From Methanothermococcus thermolithotrophicus DSM 2095 (GTDB taxonomy: Archaea > AGJL01 > Methanococci > Methanococcales > Methanococcaceae), in contig NZ_OX296583.1 in NCBI RefSeq assembly GCF_946463545.1, positions 310,001 through 374,000 of the forward strand: DNA of 64,000 bases, read 5' to 3'. Under the pieces are notes generated by a model. The model was not told the DNA's origin, made no database searches, and saw only the letters and a program-made list of their open reading frames with translations. Below are positions 17,279 to 27,206 of this stretch, piece after piece. Both the position numbers and the translations under genes were made by a program. How positions within the stretch are numbered: position 1 is the first letter of the stretch; each line of letters begins with the position of its first letter.

Positions 17279-17353
17279 GGATTTATAAATCGTAGATTTG
17301 TAAATCCCTAAATCCGAAGGATTTTGAAGGCCAGCAAATCCGAAGGATTTGCT
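17279..17353. repeat. Three back-to-back hairpins between rpl6 and rpl32e
   Basis: GGATTTA 17279-17285 with TAAATCC 17301-17307, continued by AAATC 17287-17291 with GATTT 17295-17299. Then AAATCC 17310-17315 with GGATTT 17319-17324, loop GAA. Then AGCAAATCC 17333-17341 with GGATTTGCT 17345-17353, loop GAA. The last, with its GAA loop, recurs nearly identically at 29682-29700 after the Sec61beta gene. The first begins on the base after the rpl6 stop. Confidence 0.75.
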
Positions 17354-17382
17354 TGGACCAGAAAAGAAAAAACGGTGGTCCT

Positions 17383-17790
17383 ATGAGTGAATTAAAAAGA
17401 TTATTAAAATTAAAGCTCAAAATGAAACAAAAAAGACCTGAATTCAAAAGACAAGACTGGTTCAAATGCAAAAGAATCGGTACAAGCTGGAGAAGACCTA
17501 AAGGGAAACACAGCGGAATGAGATTACAATTAGCACACAGACCTGCAATTGTTAAAATAGGTTACAGAGGACCTGCTCTTGTTAGAGGATTACACCCTTC
17601 AGGTTTAGAAGATGTACTCATTCACAATGTAAAAGAATTAGAAGCATTAAACCCTGAAACACAAGGGGCTAGAGTAGCTTCAACAGTAGGTAAAAGAAAA
17701 AGAGCAGAAATCGTAAAAAAAGCTCAGGAATTGGGAATAAGATTACTAAACATTTCCAAAGAAAAACAGGAAGAGCTCTTAAATCTATAA
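17383..17790 (+). CDS. rpl32e: 50S ribosomal protein L32e (eL32)
   Basis: 135 residues. Seen: KQKRPEFKRQDWFKCKRIGTSWRRPKG (location about residues 15-41), then HSGMRLQLAHRPAIVKIGYRGPA and LHPSGLEDVLIHN, all diagnostic for eL32. ATG follows GGTGGTCCT. A 30-base upstream in-frame extension from a TTG has no binding site. Confidence 0.96.
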   Translation: MSELKRLLKLKLKMKQKRPEFKRQDWFKCKRIGTSWRRPKGKHSGMRLQLAHRPAIVKIGYRGPALVRGLHPSGLEDVLIHNVKELEALNPETQGARVASTVGKRKRAEIVKKAQELGIRLLNISKEKQEELLNL

Positions 17791-18017
17791 TTCCATTAAT
17801 TAATTATTAGGCTTACAATCCAAATAATGTGAAATCCTAGCGAATTTCACCAAATGATTCTTAAATATATTTCCATTAGTGCAGTCTGGAAATTTAAAAA
17901 ACTTCAATATTCTGGTTTCTCGTTTCACTTGAAACTGAAAAACCATTTCATATTCTGATTTCCTTACCATATTCGGAAATTGTAAAAGCCCTTCGGGTTT
18001 TCAGAAAAGGTGATATT
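17791..18017. repeat. Spacer with several hairpins before rpl19e
   Basis: GTGAAAT 17829-17835 pairs with ATTTCAC 17844-17850. TGGTTT 17913-17918 pairs with AAACCA 17940-17945 and, inside it, GTTTCA 17922-17927 with TGAAAC 17930-17935. AAAGCCC followed by TTC and GGGTTTT near 17985-18001 forms another. No gene is seen in this 227-base stretch. Confidence 0.65.
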
Positions 18018-18467
18018 ATGGATGTATCTACCCAGAGAAGAATAGCCGCAGATGTTTTAAATTGCGGTATTGATAGGGTTTGGGTTGATCCTGAAAACTT
18101 AGACAGAGTTAAAATGGCAATAACCAAAGATGACATCAGGTTATTAATAAAAGATGGAATAATTGTAAAAAAACAAGAAAAAGGTATAAGTAGCGGTAGA
18201 AAGAAAAAAGCACTTGAACAGAAAAGAAAAGGTAAAAGAAAAGGCCCTGGTTCAAGAAGAGGTGCTAAAGGAGCTAGAACTCCTAAGAAAGAAAGATGGA
18301 TAAACACCATAAGACCGCTAAGAAGAATGTTAAAAGAATTAAGGGAAGAAAATAAATTAGAAAGATCAACATACAGAAAGTTATACAGAATGGCAAAAGG
18401 TGGAGCATTTAGAAGTAAAAACCACATGAAGCTGTACATGAAAGACCACGGGATGTTGGTAGAATAA
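18018..18467 (+). CDS. rpl19e: 50S ribosomal protein L19e (eL19)
   Basis: 149 residues, very basic. Seen: STQRRIAADVLNCGIDRVWVDP, DDIRLLIKDGIIVKK, the basic stretch KGKRKGPGSRRGAKGAR and WINTIRPLRRMLKELREE. ATG follows AAAAGGTGATATT. Confidence 0.97.
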   Translation: MDVSTQRRIAADVLNCGIDRVWVDPENLDRVKMAITKDDIRLLIKDGIIVKKQEKGISSGRKKKALEQKRKGKRKGPGSRRGAKGARTPKKERWINTIRPLRRMLKELREENKLERSTYRKLYRMAKGGAFRSKNHMKLYMKDHGMLVE

Positions 18468-18490
18468 TCAATCAATAAGGAGGTATGATT

Positions 18491-19075
18491 ATGGCACACG
18501 GTGCTAAATATAGAGTCCCTTTTAGAAGAAGAAGGGAAGGGAAAACAGATTTCAGACAAAGATTAGGTTTATTATTGTCTGGAAAACCAAGATTGGTTGC
18601 AAGAAAAACACTAAACAACAATATCGCACAGCTCATAAGCTATGATGAAAAAGGAGATGTTGTATTAGTTTCTGCCCACTCAAAAGAGCTCGTAAAGATA
18701 GGATACAAAGGACATTGTGGAAATATCCCTGCAGCATACTTAACAGGTTTATTGTTAGGTAAAAAAGCAGTTAAAGAAGGATATGAAGAAGCAGTTTTAG
18801 ATATAGGTCTACAAAGAGCTACAAAAGGAGCTGCAATCTTCGCTATATTAAAAGGTGCACTTGATGCTGGCATGGATATTCCTTACAGTGAAGATGTAAT
18901 AGCCGATGAAGAAAGATTAAACGGAACACACATCAAAAACTACGCTGAGCTCTTAAAAGAGGAAGACGAAGAAGCATACAAAAGACAATTCTCAAAATAC
19001 TTGGAAAAAGGATTAAACCCTGAAGACTTGCCAGAGCACTTTGAGGAAATAAAGGAGAAAATCCTTAATTTATAA
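18491..19075 (+). CDS. rpl18: 50S ribosomal protein L18 (uL18)
   Basis: 194 residues, the long archaeal/eukaryotic form that binds 5S rRNA. Seen: [51 protein letters not shown] and [18 protein letters not shown]. Start at the second ATG (18491), since GGAGGT abuts the first (18485), the same layout as rps17. Ends ten bases before rps5. Confidence 0.97.
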   Translation: MAHGAKYRVPFRRRREGKTDFRQRLGLLLSGKPRLVARKTLNNNIAQLISYDEKGDVVLVSAHSKELVKIGYKGHCGNIPAAYLTGLLLGKKAVKEGYEEAVLDIGLQRATKGAAIFAILKGALDAGMDIPYSEDVIADEERLNGTHIKNYAELLKEEDEEAYKRQFSKYLEKGLNPEDLPEHFEEIKEKILNL

Positions 19076-19085
19076 GGTGATATAA

Positions 19086-19754
19086 ATGGCTAAATCCGAA
19101 AGAAGATTTAATGTTGAGGCTTGGGAGCCAAAAACTCAAGTCGGTAAGATGGTTAAAGAAGGGACAATTACAGACATTGACTACATTTTAGACAATGGTC
19201 TCCCATTGTTAGAACCTGAAATTGTAGATGCCCTTTTACCAGATCTAGAGGAACAAGTATTAGATGTTAAGCTTGTTCAAAGAATGCACAAATCAGGAAG
19301 AAGAGCAAGATTTAGAGCTACAGTTGTTGTAGGAAACAAAAATGGTTATGTTGGAGTAGGGATGGGCAAAGCTAAAGAAGTTGGTCCTGCAATTAGAAAA
19401 GCCATTGCTCAGGCAAAATTATCATTAATTAGGGTTAGAATCGGTTGCGGTTCTTGGGAATGCGGTTGTGGAACACCACACTCAATTCCGTTCAAAGTTA
19501 AAGGTAAATGTGGAAGTGTTAAAATCGAATTATATCCTGCACCAAGAGGAGTAGGTTTAGTTGCAGGTAATGTTGCAAAGGCAGTTTTAGGTCTTGCAGG
19601 AGTTAAAGACGCATGGACAAAATCCTTCGGAGACACCAGAACAACATTCAACTTTGCTGTTGCTGCATTTGAAGCTCTCAAAAACTTGAACTTCGTAAGA
19701 TGCTTGCCAGAACAGAAAGAGAAATTAGGTCTTACAGAAGGTAGAGTACTTTAA
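19086..19754 (+). CDS. rps5: 30S ribosomal protein S5 (uS5)
   Basis: 222 residues. The double-stranded RNA-binding and S5 C-terminal domains are clear: [28 protein letters not shown] (location about residues 76-103), [22 protein letters not shown], and [25 protein letters not shown] follows AAGGTGATATAA, overlapping the rpl18 stop region. Confidence 0.97.
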   Translation: MAKSERRFNVEAWEPKTQVGKMVKEGTITDIDYILDNGLPLLEPEIVDALLPDLEEQVLDVKLVQRMHKSGRRARFRATVVVGNKNGYVGVGMGKAKEVGPAIRKAIAQAKLSLIRVRIGCGSWECGCGTPHSIPFKVKGKCGSVKIELYPAPRGVGLVAGNVAKAVLGLAGVKDAWTKSFGDTRTTFNFAVAAFEALKNLNFVRCLPEQKEKLGLTEGRVL

Positions 19755-19783
19755 TTCTATTTACTTTTAATGTATAGACCCTA

Positions 19784-19908
19784 TGAAAATCTTGCTGATT
19801 TTCAACTTCTTCACTTTCGAGACAAATTCTTTAGAATTTGTCGAGTTAAATTAAAAATCAATTATTAGACAAGCATGAAATGTTTGTAGCCCACAATCCT
19901 TATTGTGG
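19784..19908. repeat. Four successive hairpins between rps5 and rpl30
   Basis: TGAAAATC 19784-19791 with GATTTTCA 19797-19804; GACAAATTC 19821-19829 with GAATTTGTC 19834-19842; ACAAGCA near 19869 with TGTTTGT near 19887 (one G-T pair); CCACAAT 19891-19897 with ATTGTGG 19902-19908. All have three- to five-base loops and lie in one 125-base spacer within the ribosomal run. Confidence 0.75.
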
Positions 19909-19938
19909 TTTTTCAATCCATGGAAAGGTGATGAAAAC

Positions 19939-20400
19939 ATGGCTTACGCAGTTGTAAGAGTGAGAGGTAGCGTAGGTGTAAGGAGAGATATAGCCGACAC
20001 ACTTAAAATGTTAAGATTACACAGGGTAAACCACTGTGTTGTAGTGCCAGAAGAAAAATTCAAAGGAATGATACAGAAAGCAAAAGACTATGTAACCTAC
20101 GGAGAAATAAACAAAGAAACGCTTATAAAGTTAATATTGAAGAGAGGCAGACTCCCTGGAAACAAAAGAGTGGATGAAGAAAAAATCAAAGAATTAATGG
20201 ATTTGTCAGTAGAAGAACTCTCCGAAAAAATATTAAATGGAGAAATAAAATTAAAAGATACTCCATTAAAACCAGTATTCAGATTACACCCTCCAAGAAA
20301 GGGATACGACAAAGCAGGTATTAAGAAACCATTTTCAGTTGGAGGAGCTTTAGGTTACAGGGGAGAAAAAATAAACGACCTACTGGAAAAAATGATGTAA
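19939..20400 (+). CDS. rpl30: 50S ribosomal protein L30 (uL30)
   Basis: 153 residues, the long archaeal form. Seen: [31 protein letters not shown] (location about residues 3-33), [21 protein letters not shown] and the C-terminal [29 protein letters not shown] follows AAAGGTGATGAAAAC; the in-frame upstream frame from 19903 crosses the last hairpin and is not likely to be translated. Confidence 0.96.
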   Translation: MAYAVVRVRGSVGVRRDIADTLKMLRLHRVNHCVVVPEEKFKGMIQKAKDYVTYGEINKETLIKLILKRGRLPGNKRVDEEKIKELMDLSVEELSEKILNGEIKLKDTPLKPVFRLHPPRKGYDKAGIKKPFSVGGALGYRGEKINDLLEKMM

Positions 20401-20415
20401 TCTAAAGGTGATTAA

Positions 20416-20847
20416 ATGATAAGAAAAAGTAAAAAAATCACAAAAATGAGAGGTAGTAGAACCTGTGGTTACGGTGAAGCTAAAAAACACAGGGGAGCTG
20501 GTCACAGAGGTGGTAGAGGTAAAGCTGGAGGCCATAAACATAAATGGTTACGTACCGTCAAGTTTATGCCTAATTACTTTGGAAAATACGGATTCAAAAG
20601 ACACCCTACCTTAGTTAAAAGCCTTAAAACTGTTAACGTAGGAGAAATAGAAGAATTCGTATTAAAAAACAAAGATTTATTTGAAGTTGAAGATGGAAAA
20701 ATTGTAGTTGATGTTACAGAATTCGGATACGAAAAAGTCCTTGGAAAAGGTAAAGTATCAACTGCAATGATTTTAAAAGCAGTAGAATTCTCTGAAGGGG
20801 CAAAAGAAAAAATAAGTGCTGCTGGTGGAGAAGTTGTTGAATTATAG
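20416..20847 (+). CDS. rpl15: 50S ribosomal protein L15 (uL15)
   Basis: 143 residues. Seen: KITKMRGSRTCGYGEAKKHRGAGHRGGRGKAGGHKHKW (location about residues 7-44), TVNVGEIEEFV and the C-terminal GKGKVSTAMILKAVEFSEGAKEKI. ATG follows AAAGGTGATTAA. Last ribosomal gene before secY. Confidence 0.97.
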   Translation: MIRKSKKITKMRGSRTCGYGEAKKHRGAGHRGGRGKAGGHKHKWLRTVKFMPNYFGKYGFKRHPTLVKSLKTVNVGEIEEFVLKNKDLFEVEDGKIVVDVTEFGYEKVLGKGKVSTAMILKAVEFSEGAKEKISAAGGEVVEL

Positions 20848-21236
20848 ATATATTAAAAACCATTTTAATATAATACTTTTACTTTTTCTCGTTTTTAATA
20901 TAGATAATAAAGGAAATTTTAATAATTTCGAAATATCCAAATATAATAATATTTTTTTAAATAATATTCATAATTTCTTAAAAATACCTACATTATTAAT
21001 TTTTAACTGTTTTTCATTGTTGTTATTATTTTTGTTATTAACCGCCCTAATTATGATTGTTCCACGAGTAATCAATTAAAATTTTAATACTCGTTGTAAA
21101 ACAAAAAAAGAGAGATTTACCTCGAATACGGCATACAATATATCGGGAACGACCATATCAAAGATAAATTAATATAGGTGTGAGGGGTAATCCCTTTTGA
21201 TAAACTTTATCGTTTATAATGTTGCAAGGTGGTATC
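20848..21236. other. 389-base gap between rpl15 and secY
   Basis: First ~220 bases are extremely AT-rich and hold only a low-complexity open frame (20816-21079) that I reject. The last ~120 bases are richer in G+C and fold locally: ATAT(c)GG with CCATAT near 21139-21157, AGGG/CCCT near 21184-21196, and GATAAA/TTTAT near 21199-21217. This part is probably the secY leader; a promoter is expected but no single TATA box stands out. Confidence 0.5.
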
Positions 21237-22568
21237 TTGGAAGCTTTTCTACATAAAATAAAACCATTACTTGAATATATACCAGAAGTAAAAAGACCTG
21301 AAAGAGACGTTTCATTTAAAGAAAAATTACAGTGGACAGGATTGGTATTGATATTGTACTTTATACTAGGTACGATCGATGTATATACTGGGGGAGCTCA
21401 GATACCTTCAATTTTCGATTTCTGGCAAACTGTTACAGCATCTAAAATGGGGACTCTGATTACCCTAGGTATTGGACCAATTGTTACTGCAGGTATTATA
21501 ATGCAGTTACTCGTAGGTTCCGAACTTATAAAATTGGATCTATCAAACCCGGTGAACAGGGGGCTATTCCAAGGATTACAAAAACTATTTGCAATAGTGC
21601 TCTGTTTTGTAGAGGCGTTAATGTTCGTTGGTGCTGGAGCATTTGGGGCGATAGGATCACTGTCATTAGTGATAATACTCGTCCTACAGTTGGCGTTAGG
21701 TGCGGTACTATTGATATATCTTGACGAAATAGTTTCAAGATACGGTATTGGATCAGGTATTGGGTTGTTTATTGCAGCAGGGGTTTCACAAACAATATTT
21801 GTAGGAGCTCTAGGACCTCAAGGTTATCTCTGGAAATTCTTCAGTGCATTAACAATGGGAAGTTTATGGACTGCATTTGAATATATTTTACCAATACTCG
21901 GTACTATAGCAGTATTTTTTATCGTAGTTTATGCAGAGAGTTTAAGGGTGGAAATTCCTTTGGCACATGGAAGAATAAAAGGGGCAGTTGGAAAGTACCC
22001 TATAAAATTCATTTATGTATCCAACTTACCAGTGATACTGGCTGTAGCATTATTTGCAAATATCCAATTATGGGGAATGTTCTTAGAAAAAATGGGACTA
22101 CCATTATTGGGACACTATGTAAATGGAAGAGCAGTTGATGGTATAGCATATTATTTCTCAACACCTTATGGGATATCAAGCATAATATCTGATCCATTAC
22201 ATGCCGTATTCTATACCTTAGCCATGGTGGTATTCTGTATATTATTTGGTATGTTCTGGGTTGAAACCTCGGGGTTAGATGCAAAATCTATGGCTAAAAA
22301 ATTAGGTAACTTAGACATGGCAATTAAAGGCTTCAGAAAAAGTACAAAGTCCATAGAACAAAGATTAAGAAGATACATAAAACCTATTACGGTGATGAGC
22401 TCAGCATTTGTTGGATTCTTAGCAGCAGTGGCAGACTTCACAGGTGCCTTAGGTGGAGGTACTGGGGTTTTACTTACAGTTTCTATAGTTTATAGATTGT
22501 ATGAACAGATTGTACAGGAACAAATCTCAGAGTTGCACCCTGCAATTGCCAAATTAATTAAAAAATAA
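21237..22568 (+). CDS. secY: Preprotein translocase subunit SecY (Sec61alpha)
   Basis: Ten-helix channel of the archaeal Sec translocon. Strong matches through the whole length: IPEVKRPERDVSFKEKLQWTGLV at the N-terminus, GIGPIVTAGIIMQLLVGSELI (plug region, near residues 80-100), YGIGSGIGLFIAAGVSQTIFVGALGP, EIPLAHGRIKGAVGKYPIKF and the C-terminal LHPAIAKLIKK. Start chosen at the TTG at 21237 after AAGGTGGTATC; an in-frame ATG at 21219 precedes that site and would add six residues. The same TATCTTG context begins the Sec61beta gene. Confidence 0.95.
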   Translation: MEAFLHKIKPLLEYIPEVKRPERDVSFKEKLQWTGLVLILYFILGTIDVYTGGAQIPSIFDFWQTVTASKMGTLITLGIGPIVTAGIIMQLLVGSELIKLDLSNPVNRGLFQGLQKLFAIVLCFVEALMFVGAGAFGAIGSLSLVIILVLQLALGAVLLIYLDEIVSRYGIGSGIGLFIAAGVSQTIFVGALGPQGYLWKFFSALTMGSLWTAFEYILPILGTIAVFFIVVYAESLRVEIPLAHGRIKGAVGKYPIKFIYVSNLPVILAVALFANIQLWGMFLEKMGLPLLGHYVNGRAVDGIAYYFSTPYGISSIISDPLHAVFYTLAMVVFCILFGMFWVETSGLDAKSMAKKLGNLDMAIKGFRKSTKSIEQRLRRYIKPITVMSSAFVGFLAAVADFTGALGGGTGVLLTVSIVYRLYEQIVQEQISELHPAIAKLIKK

Positions 22569-22642
22569 AAAATACTTTTTTACTTTTTTATTAGATATTA
22601 TTATTTTATTATTTTTGGAATTAAATTATATATCCACGTCGA

Positions 22643-23536
22643 TTATATACACCGTAGCTGTGTTGTTGTATAAATTAAACTCAGAATTCCAAAAAAGGCA
22701 GATATGCTCCATAAAACCCATACTATCTCGTACTCCTTCATTGGCTTCTTTTTTAATATTAATCTGGGCAAAGATAGATAACCCCCTTCAACATAGAGTT
22801 TTCCGTTTTTTAAAGTAGTAGGTTTATGGTCTTCTCTTTTTGTAACTCCTGCAGTATAATATTTTAAAAATGCATCCAACAAGTAGGGTGTAAGTACTAT
22901 AACTAGTTGGGGAATTATATCCTTCCAAACAGCAATTGTGGCTAAAAATGCTCCAATTGGGAGAGTTCCAACATCTCCTGGAAATACTTTTGCAGGATAT
23001 TTATTAAGCATGAAAAAACCCAAATAGGATGCGGTAAATACCATAACTATTTGAAAGCCTGAAAAATCCCCCTTTAGGAGTAGAACCAACCCTATAAAAA
23101 ATGAAGATATTATTCCCAAACCTATCTCCAAACCATTAAATCCTGCCAACATATTGGTCAAATTTGAAACTATTGATATTCCAAGAATCAGTGAAATTAT
23201 TTTAATTAAATTAAAATCCAATAACAATCCTGCAGGGATACCTATTAAACCAAGTAGTATAAGTTTTTGCCATGGTGAGAGTTTAGCGATATCATCTACA
23301 ATTCCAACGATTCCAGAAAGGGCCATAACGATTGATACTGCAGGATTTAAAATAGATAGAACTCCAATATTTACAGATACTGGTGCAATACCCCCCATTT
23401 CAGCAACCTTTGTTTTTTCTTTCTTATGCAGGTCAATACCATATTTTACATTAATCATTTTTTTCATAATAGAGCTAGTGAGTATATATGATGATATAAA
23501 TGAGATAAACAGCAATCCAACATAATATAGATCCAT
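22643..23536 (-). CDS. GPT-type glycosyltransferase, probable UDP-GlcNAc:dolichyl-phosphate transferase (AglH-like)
   Basis: A 297-residue polytopic membrane enzyme of glycosyltransferase family 4 (MraY/WecA/Alg7 superfamily). Motifs: EMGGIAPVSV (about residues 46-55), GIVGIVDDIAKLSPWQK (DD pair, about 76-92), NLTNMLAGFNGLEIG (NxxNxxDG-like, about 125-139), FPGDVGTLPIGAFLA (about 185-199) and REDHKPTTL cytoplasmic loop (about 236-244). It would load the first sugar phosphate onto dolichyl phosphate for N-glycan assembly. It is divergently encoded from aglB, the oligosaccharyltransferase. In Methanococcus voltae AglH has this role, so that name is likely but not certain. The ATG follows GGTGATTTT. 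Confidence 0.85.
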   Translation of the reverse strand: MDLYYVGLLFISFISSYILTSSIMKKMINVKYGIDLHKKEKTKVAEMGGIAPVSVNIGVLSILNPAVSIVMALSGIVGIVDDIAKLSPWQKLILLGLIGIPAGLLLDFNLIKIISLILGISIVSNLTNMLAGFNGLEIGLGIISSFFIGLVLLLKGDFSGFQIVMVFTASYLGFFMLNKYPAKVFPGDVGTLPIGAFLATIAVWKDIIPQLVIVLTPYLLDAFLKYYTAGVTKREDHKPTTLKNGKLYVEGGYLSLPRLILKKKPMKEYEIVWVLWSISAFFGILSLIYTTTQLRCI

Positions 23537-23628
23537 AAAATCACCAGTTGTTTTTCATCCATAGTACGTGCTTTTGATATAATTTAAAGACACTTTTATT
23601 AAATTTTATCAAAACACCATAATAAGTT

Positions 23629-23640
23629 ATTTATATATAT
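23629..23640 (+). promoter_or_regulatory. TATA-like box for aglB
   Basis: ATTTATATATAT about 45 bases before the aglB ATG, in the 145-base divergent spacer between the GPT gene and aglB. Expected transcription start near 23662. Confidence 0.5.
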
Positions 23641-23681
23641 GTTATTTATTAATCTTTTAGTAAAATCTTAGGAGGAAAAAT

Positions 23682-26264
23682 ATGGGGGAATTCCTGAACA
23701 AATTTTCCGAATTTTTTAAGCGACGTGAAAATATAAAAGTATTTCTCATAATCCTAGTACTGGGGTTGGTAAGCTTTCAGCTTAGAGCTCAGCCTGCAGA
23801 CATGGGATTTACAAACGATGTACAGTTAAAAAATATGTTTGCAGATGAAAATGGAAGAATGTATTTGATAGCACTTGACCCTTACTGGTATCTTAGATTA
23901 ACAGAAAACTACCATGATCATGGACATCTTGGAGAAACATTAAAAGAAGTAGATGGAAAACTTGTTCCATATGATACTATTCAGTATGCACCACCGGGGC
24001 ATCCGGCACCAGATAAAGTTCCTATATTATCGTTGGTTACATTAGGCATATATTCAATATGGCACTCCTTTGATTCAACTGTAACTTTGATGAATGCTGC
24101 ATTTTGGGTACCTGCATTAATGGGTATGCTACTTGGGATACCAATATTCTTTATGATTAGAAGAAGTACTTCGAGTAATGTAGGTGGGGTTGTAGGGGCG
24201 TTGATTATTGCATCCAGCCCAGCATTACTTTACAAAACTTCAGCAGGATTTGCAGACACTCCAATATTTGAAGTTCTGCCGATATTGTTTATTGCATGGT
24301 TTATAATGGAGGCGATACATTACCAAAACAACCTAAAAAAATCCATAATATTTACCGCATTGGCAACCTTATTAATTGCACTTTATCCAAGAATGTGGGC
24401 TGGTTGGTGGTATGCCTACAATATTGTGACAGGTTTCTTAATTATCTATTTAGCATATCTATGTGTCGTTAAAAAATCACATGAATCTGACAATTTCAAA
24501 AACCTTCTTTCAATCACCGGTTTGTTTGTACTTGGAGGAGGGTTACTGGTTTCAGTATTCTATGGGATAAATAGCTTTATAAATGGGGTTTTATCTCCAG
24601 TAGGGTTTACAACAATAAAGGTAGTATCTCATGCAACAGGATGGCCAAATGTCTATACTACAGTTTCCGAGTTATCTGCCACATCATTTAACAGTATTGT
24701 AAATAATTCGGTAGGTAGTATATGGCTATTTATAGTTGGAATATTGGGTGTAATTTCATCATTCATATCATTGAGACATGGTAAAAAAGAATTTGATGTG
24801 AAATATGGTCTACTTTTAATATTATGGCTTGCTGCCACAGGTTATGCTGCCACAAAAGGTGTTAGATTCATAGGATTAATGACACCTCCACTGGCCATTG
24901 GTATAGGCATACTTGCGGGGCAGTTGGAGAATATAGTTAAAATAAGCAAGAGTAATTTAATTAAATACTCGTTGTACCCAGTAGTAGGTATTGTATCATT
25001 GCTATTTATTGCAACTAACGCCGGTAAAATCCCGGAAATAATTTTGCCGTCAACATATGTCCCTATTGCAGCATATGGGTTAATTTCACTGGTTGTAGTG
25101 CTTCTACTGTACAAGATAGCAGATATAATATCTTCAGATAGGGAAAATAAGTTTAAAAAATTATTCAGTGTATTATTGGGTATTGCATTAGTTCTTCCAT
25201 CTTTAGCCAGTGCTGTTCCATTATATACTGCACCTACGTTTAACGATGGATGGAAAGAAAGTTTGGATTGGATAAAAACAGAAACTCCAAACAACTCTGT
25301 TATAACCTGCTGGTGGGACAATGGGCATATTTATACCTGGGCTACAAGAAAAATGGTAACATTTGATGGAGGAAGCCAGAACTCTCCAAGAGCTTATTGG
25401 GTAGGAAAGGCATATTCAACATCAAATGAAAACCTCTCAGTTGGAATACTTAGAATGCTTGCCACAAGTGGTGATAAAGCATTTGAGAAAGATGGAATTT
25501 TAATGAACAAAACAAACAACAGTGTTGGAGAAACTGTAAAAATACTCAATGAAATACTGCCAGTTAGTAAGTCCAAAGCTTATAATATTTTGGTAAATAA
25601 ATACAACCTAACAGAAAAAGAAGCACTCGAAGTATTGAATGCAACACACCCAGAAAATCCAAATCCCGACTACCTTATAACATACAATAGGATGACAGAT
25701 ATTGCACCTGTTTGGAGTATGTTTGGAAACTGGGATTTCAGTATGCCACCAAATACACCAAATGAAGAAAGGGAAAGTGGATACTACACCAAATTAAGGG
25801 GAGAAGGTGTCCTAAACAATGGAACATTATTTATAAGAGTGCCAATACAAAAAACACAGAATTACGCTGTAATGAACGTCATACTAATACAAAATTCAAG
25901 TATTGCAAGTTATGATCTAACATACAATACAAATACTGGAACTGTAATGAGTGAGAAAACCACAGGATTCCACAAAGTCATTGTGAAGAATGGAAATAAT
26001 GTTTATGAAAAAGAATTCAACAAAAATGGAACCATTAGTGAAATAGTTAGACTGGTACCTGTAGGAAATAACCAATATTATACATATGTTTGGATTGCAT
26101 CAAGAAACCTTGAAGATAGTATCTATACAAGACTTCACTTCCTTGATGGATATGGTTTAAAACATATAAAATTAGTTAAAGAATCCCAAGATCCTACAAA
26201 CTATGGAATTCAGCCAGGATTTAAGGTTTATGAAGTTGATTATGGAATAGATTATCTTAACTAA
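23682..26264 (+). CDS. aglB: Dolichyl-phosphooligosaccharide-protein glycotransferase (oligosaccharyltransferase) AglB
   Basis: 860 residues, the STT3-type enzyme that moves the lipid-linked glycan to Asn-X-Ser/Thr sites of exported proteins such as archaellins and S-layer. The N-terminal half has about a dozen membrane segments; the first external loop carries MYLIALDPYWYLRLTENY with the DP/catalytic acid (about residues 62-79). The signature W544-W545-D546-N547-G548 (CWWDNGH) starts the soluble C-terminal domain. The ATG follows TAGGAGGAAAAAT. Full length compared with methanococcal homologues. Confidence 0.97.
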   Translation: MGEFLNKFSEFFKRRENIKVFLIILVLGLVSFQLRAQPADMGFTNDVQLKNMFADENGRMYLIALDPYWYLRLTENYHDHGHLGETLKEVDGKLVPYDTIQYAPPGHPAPDKVPILSLVTLGIYSIWHSFDSTVTLMNAAFWVPALMGMLLGIPIFFMIRRSTSSNVGGVVGALIIASSPALLYKTSAGFADTPIFEVLPILFIAWFIMEAIHYQNNLKKSIIFTALATLLIALYPRMWAGWWYAYNIVTGFLIIYLAYLCVVKKSHESDNFKNLLSITGLFVLGGGLLVSVFYGINSFINGVLSPVGFTTIKVVSHATGWPNVYTTVSELSATSFNSIVNNSVGSIWLFIVGILGVISSFISLRHGKKEFDVKYGLLLILWLAATGYAATKGVRFIGLMTPPLAIGIGILAGQLENIVKISKSNLIKYSLYPVVGIVSLLFIATNAGKIPEIILPSTYVPIAAYGLISLVVVLLLYKIADIISSDRENKFKKLFSVLLGIALVLPSLASAVPLYTAPTFNDGWKESLDWIKTETPNNSVITCWWDNGHIYTWATRKMVTFDGGSQNSPRAYWVGKAYSTSNENLSVGILRMLATSGDKAFEKDGILMNKTNNSVGETVKILNEILPVSKSKAYNILVNKYNLTEKEALEVLNATHPENPNPDYLITYNRMTDIAPVWSMFGNWDFSMPPNTPNEERESGYYTKLRGEGVLNNGTLFIRVPIQKTQNYAVMNVILIQNSSIASYDLTYNTNTGTVMSEKTTGFHKVIVKNGNNVYEKEFNKNGTISEIVRLVPVGNNQYYTYVWIASRNLEDSIYTRLHFLDGYGLKHIKLVKESQDPTNYGIQPGFKVYEVDYGIDYLN

Positions 26265-26534
26265 CCATCTAAAAATTCTTTTTTATTTTATATTTAATCG
26301 AGGACTAATTTTATAGCCATAGTCGTTTACGGAATTTATGTTAGTATTCAACCACGATAAAATTTAAGTTGAGAACATATATTATTTAAATTTACTAAAC
26401 ACCCTCCTACTTTAAATTTATACAGTATGTACTACACATTTGAAATAACCATTAACCATAAAATCGATTTAAAACAAAAACTCAAAAACAAAGTTCAGAA
26501 TATATGCATAAATTTAAAATTTTTAGGTGATTGA

Positions 26535-27077
26535 ATGAATGTTGAAATTTTAAGGCTTGGGCACAGAGGTGAACGGGATAAGAGAATCTCGACCCATGTT
26601 GCATTGACTGCAAGGGCATTAGGTGCCAGTAAAATAATATTCAGTACGGAAGATTCCCATGTTAGAGAGAGTGTAAACAGGATTGTAGAAAGCTGGGGTG
26701 GGAACTTTAAATTTGAAGTTGTGAGCTCTTGGAGGTCATATATTAAAAAATTTAAAGATAACAACGGACTAGTTGTTCATCTAACAATGTATGGTGAAAA
26801 TGTCAACGAAGCCATGGATAAGATAAAAAACGAGATGAAGCAAGAAAAACATAGGTTGATTGTAATCATAGGGGCAGAAAAAGTTCCAAGAGAAGCTTAT
26901 GATCTTGCAGACTACAATGTTTCTATAGGGAATCAGCCACATTCAGAGGTTGCAGCTTTGGCTATCTTTTTAGATAGATTGTTTGAGGGAAAAACACTAT
27001 ATAAAGAATACGAGGATGCAAAAATTAAAGTAAATCCTTCAGAAAAGGAAAAATCAGTTGTTATACAGAAGGACTAA
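26535..27077 (+). CDS. trm56: tRNA (cytidine(56)-2'-O)-methyltransferase aTrm56
   Basis: 180 residues, SPOUT-class enzyme that 2'-O-methylates C56 in the tRNA T-loop, an archaeal modification. Seen: VEILRLGHRGERDKRISTHVALTARALGA (location about residues 3-31), VHLTMYGENVNEA, LIVIIGAEKVPREAYDLADYNVSIGNQPHSEVAALA (location, about 116-152) with the SPOUT knot near GAEKVP and GNQPHSEVA. ATG follows TTTAGGTGATTGA. Preceded by a 270-base spacer in which I see no gene. Confidence 0.95.
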   Translation: MNVEILRLGHRGERDKRISTHVALTARALGASKIIFSTEDSHVRESVNRIVESWGGNFKFEVVSSWRSYIKKFKDNNGLVVHLTMYGENVNEAMDKIKNEMKQEKHRLIVIIGAEKVPREAYDLADYNVSIGNQPHSEVAALAIFLDRLFEGKTLYKEYEDAKIKVNPSEKEKSVVIQKD

Positions 27078-27206
27078 CCTACATCTTTAAATTATTTATT
27101 TCCATAATTACTTAGTTAAATTTAAATTATTTTGATGGTATTGTAATAATGGTGATTGCAAACGATGATTACATTAATTAATTTGTAATTATGGACGGAT
27201 CATGTT

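Noticed and set aside
20816-21079. 87-codon open frame after rpl15
   Set aside because: It starts inside rpl15, is low in complexity (Ile/Leu/Asn-rich), has no binding site and covers extremely AT-rich DNA; likely chance.
22615-22818. 67-codon plus-strand frame after secY
   Set aside because: Antisense to the GPT-type glycosyltransferase gene, which has clear motifs.
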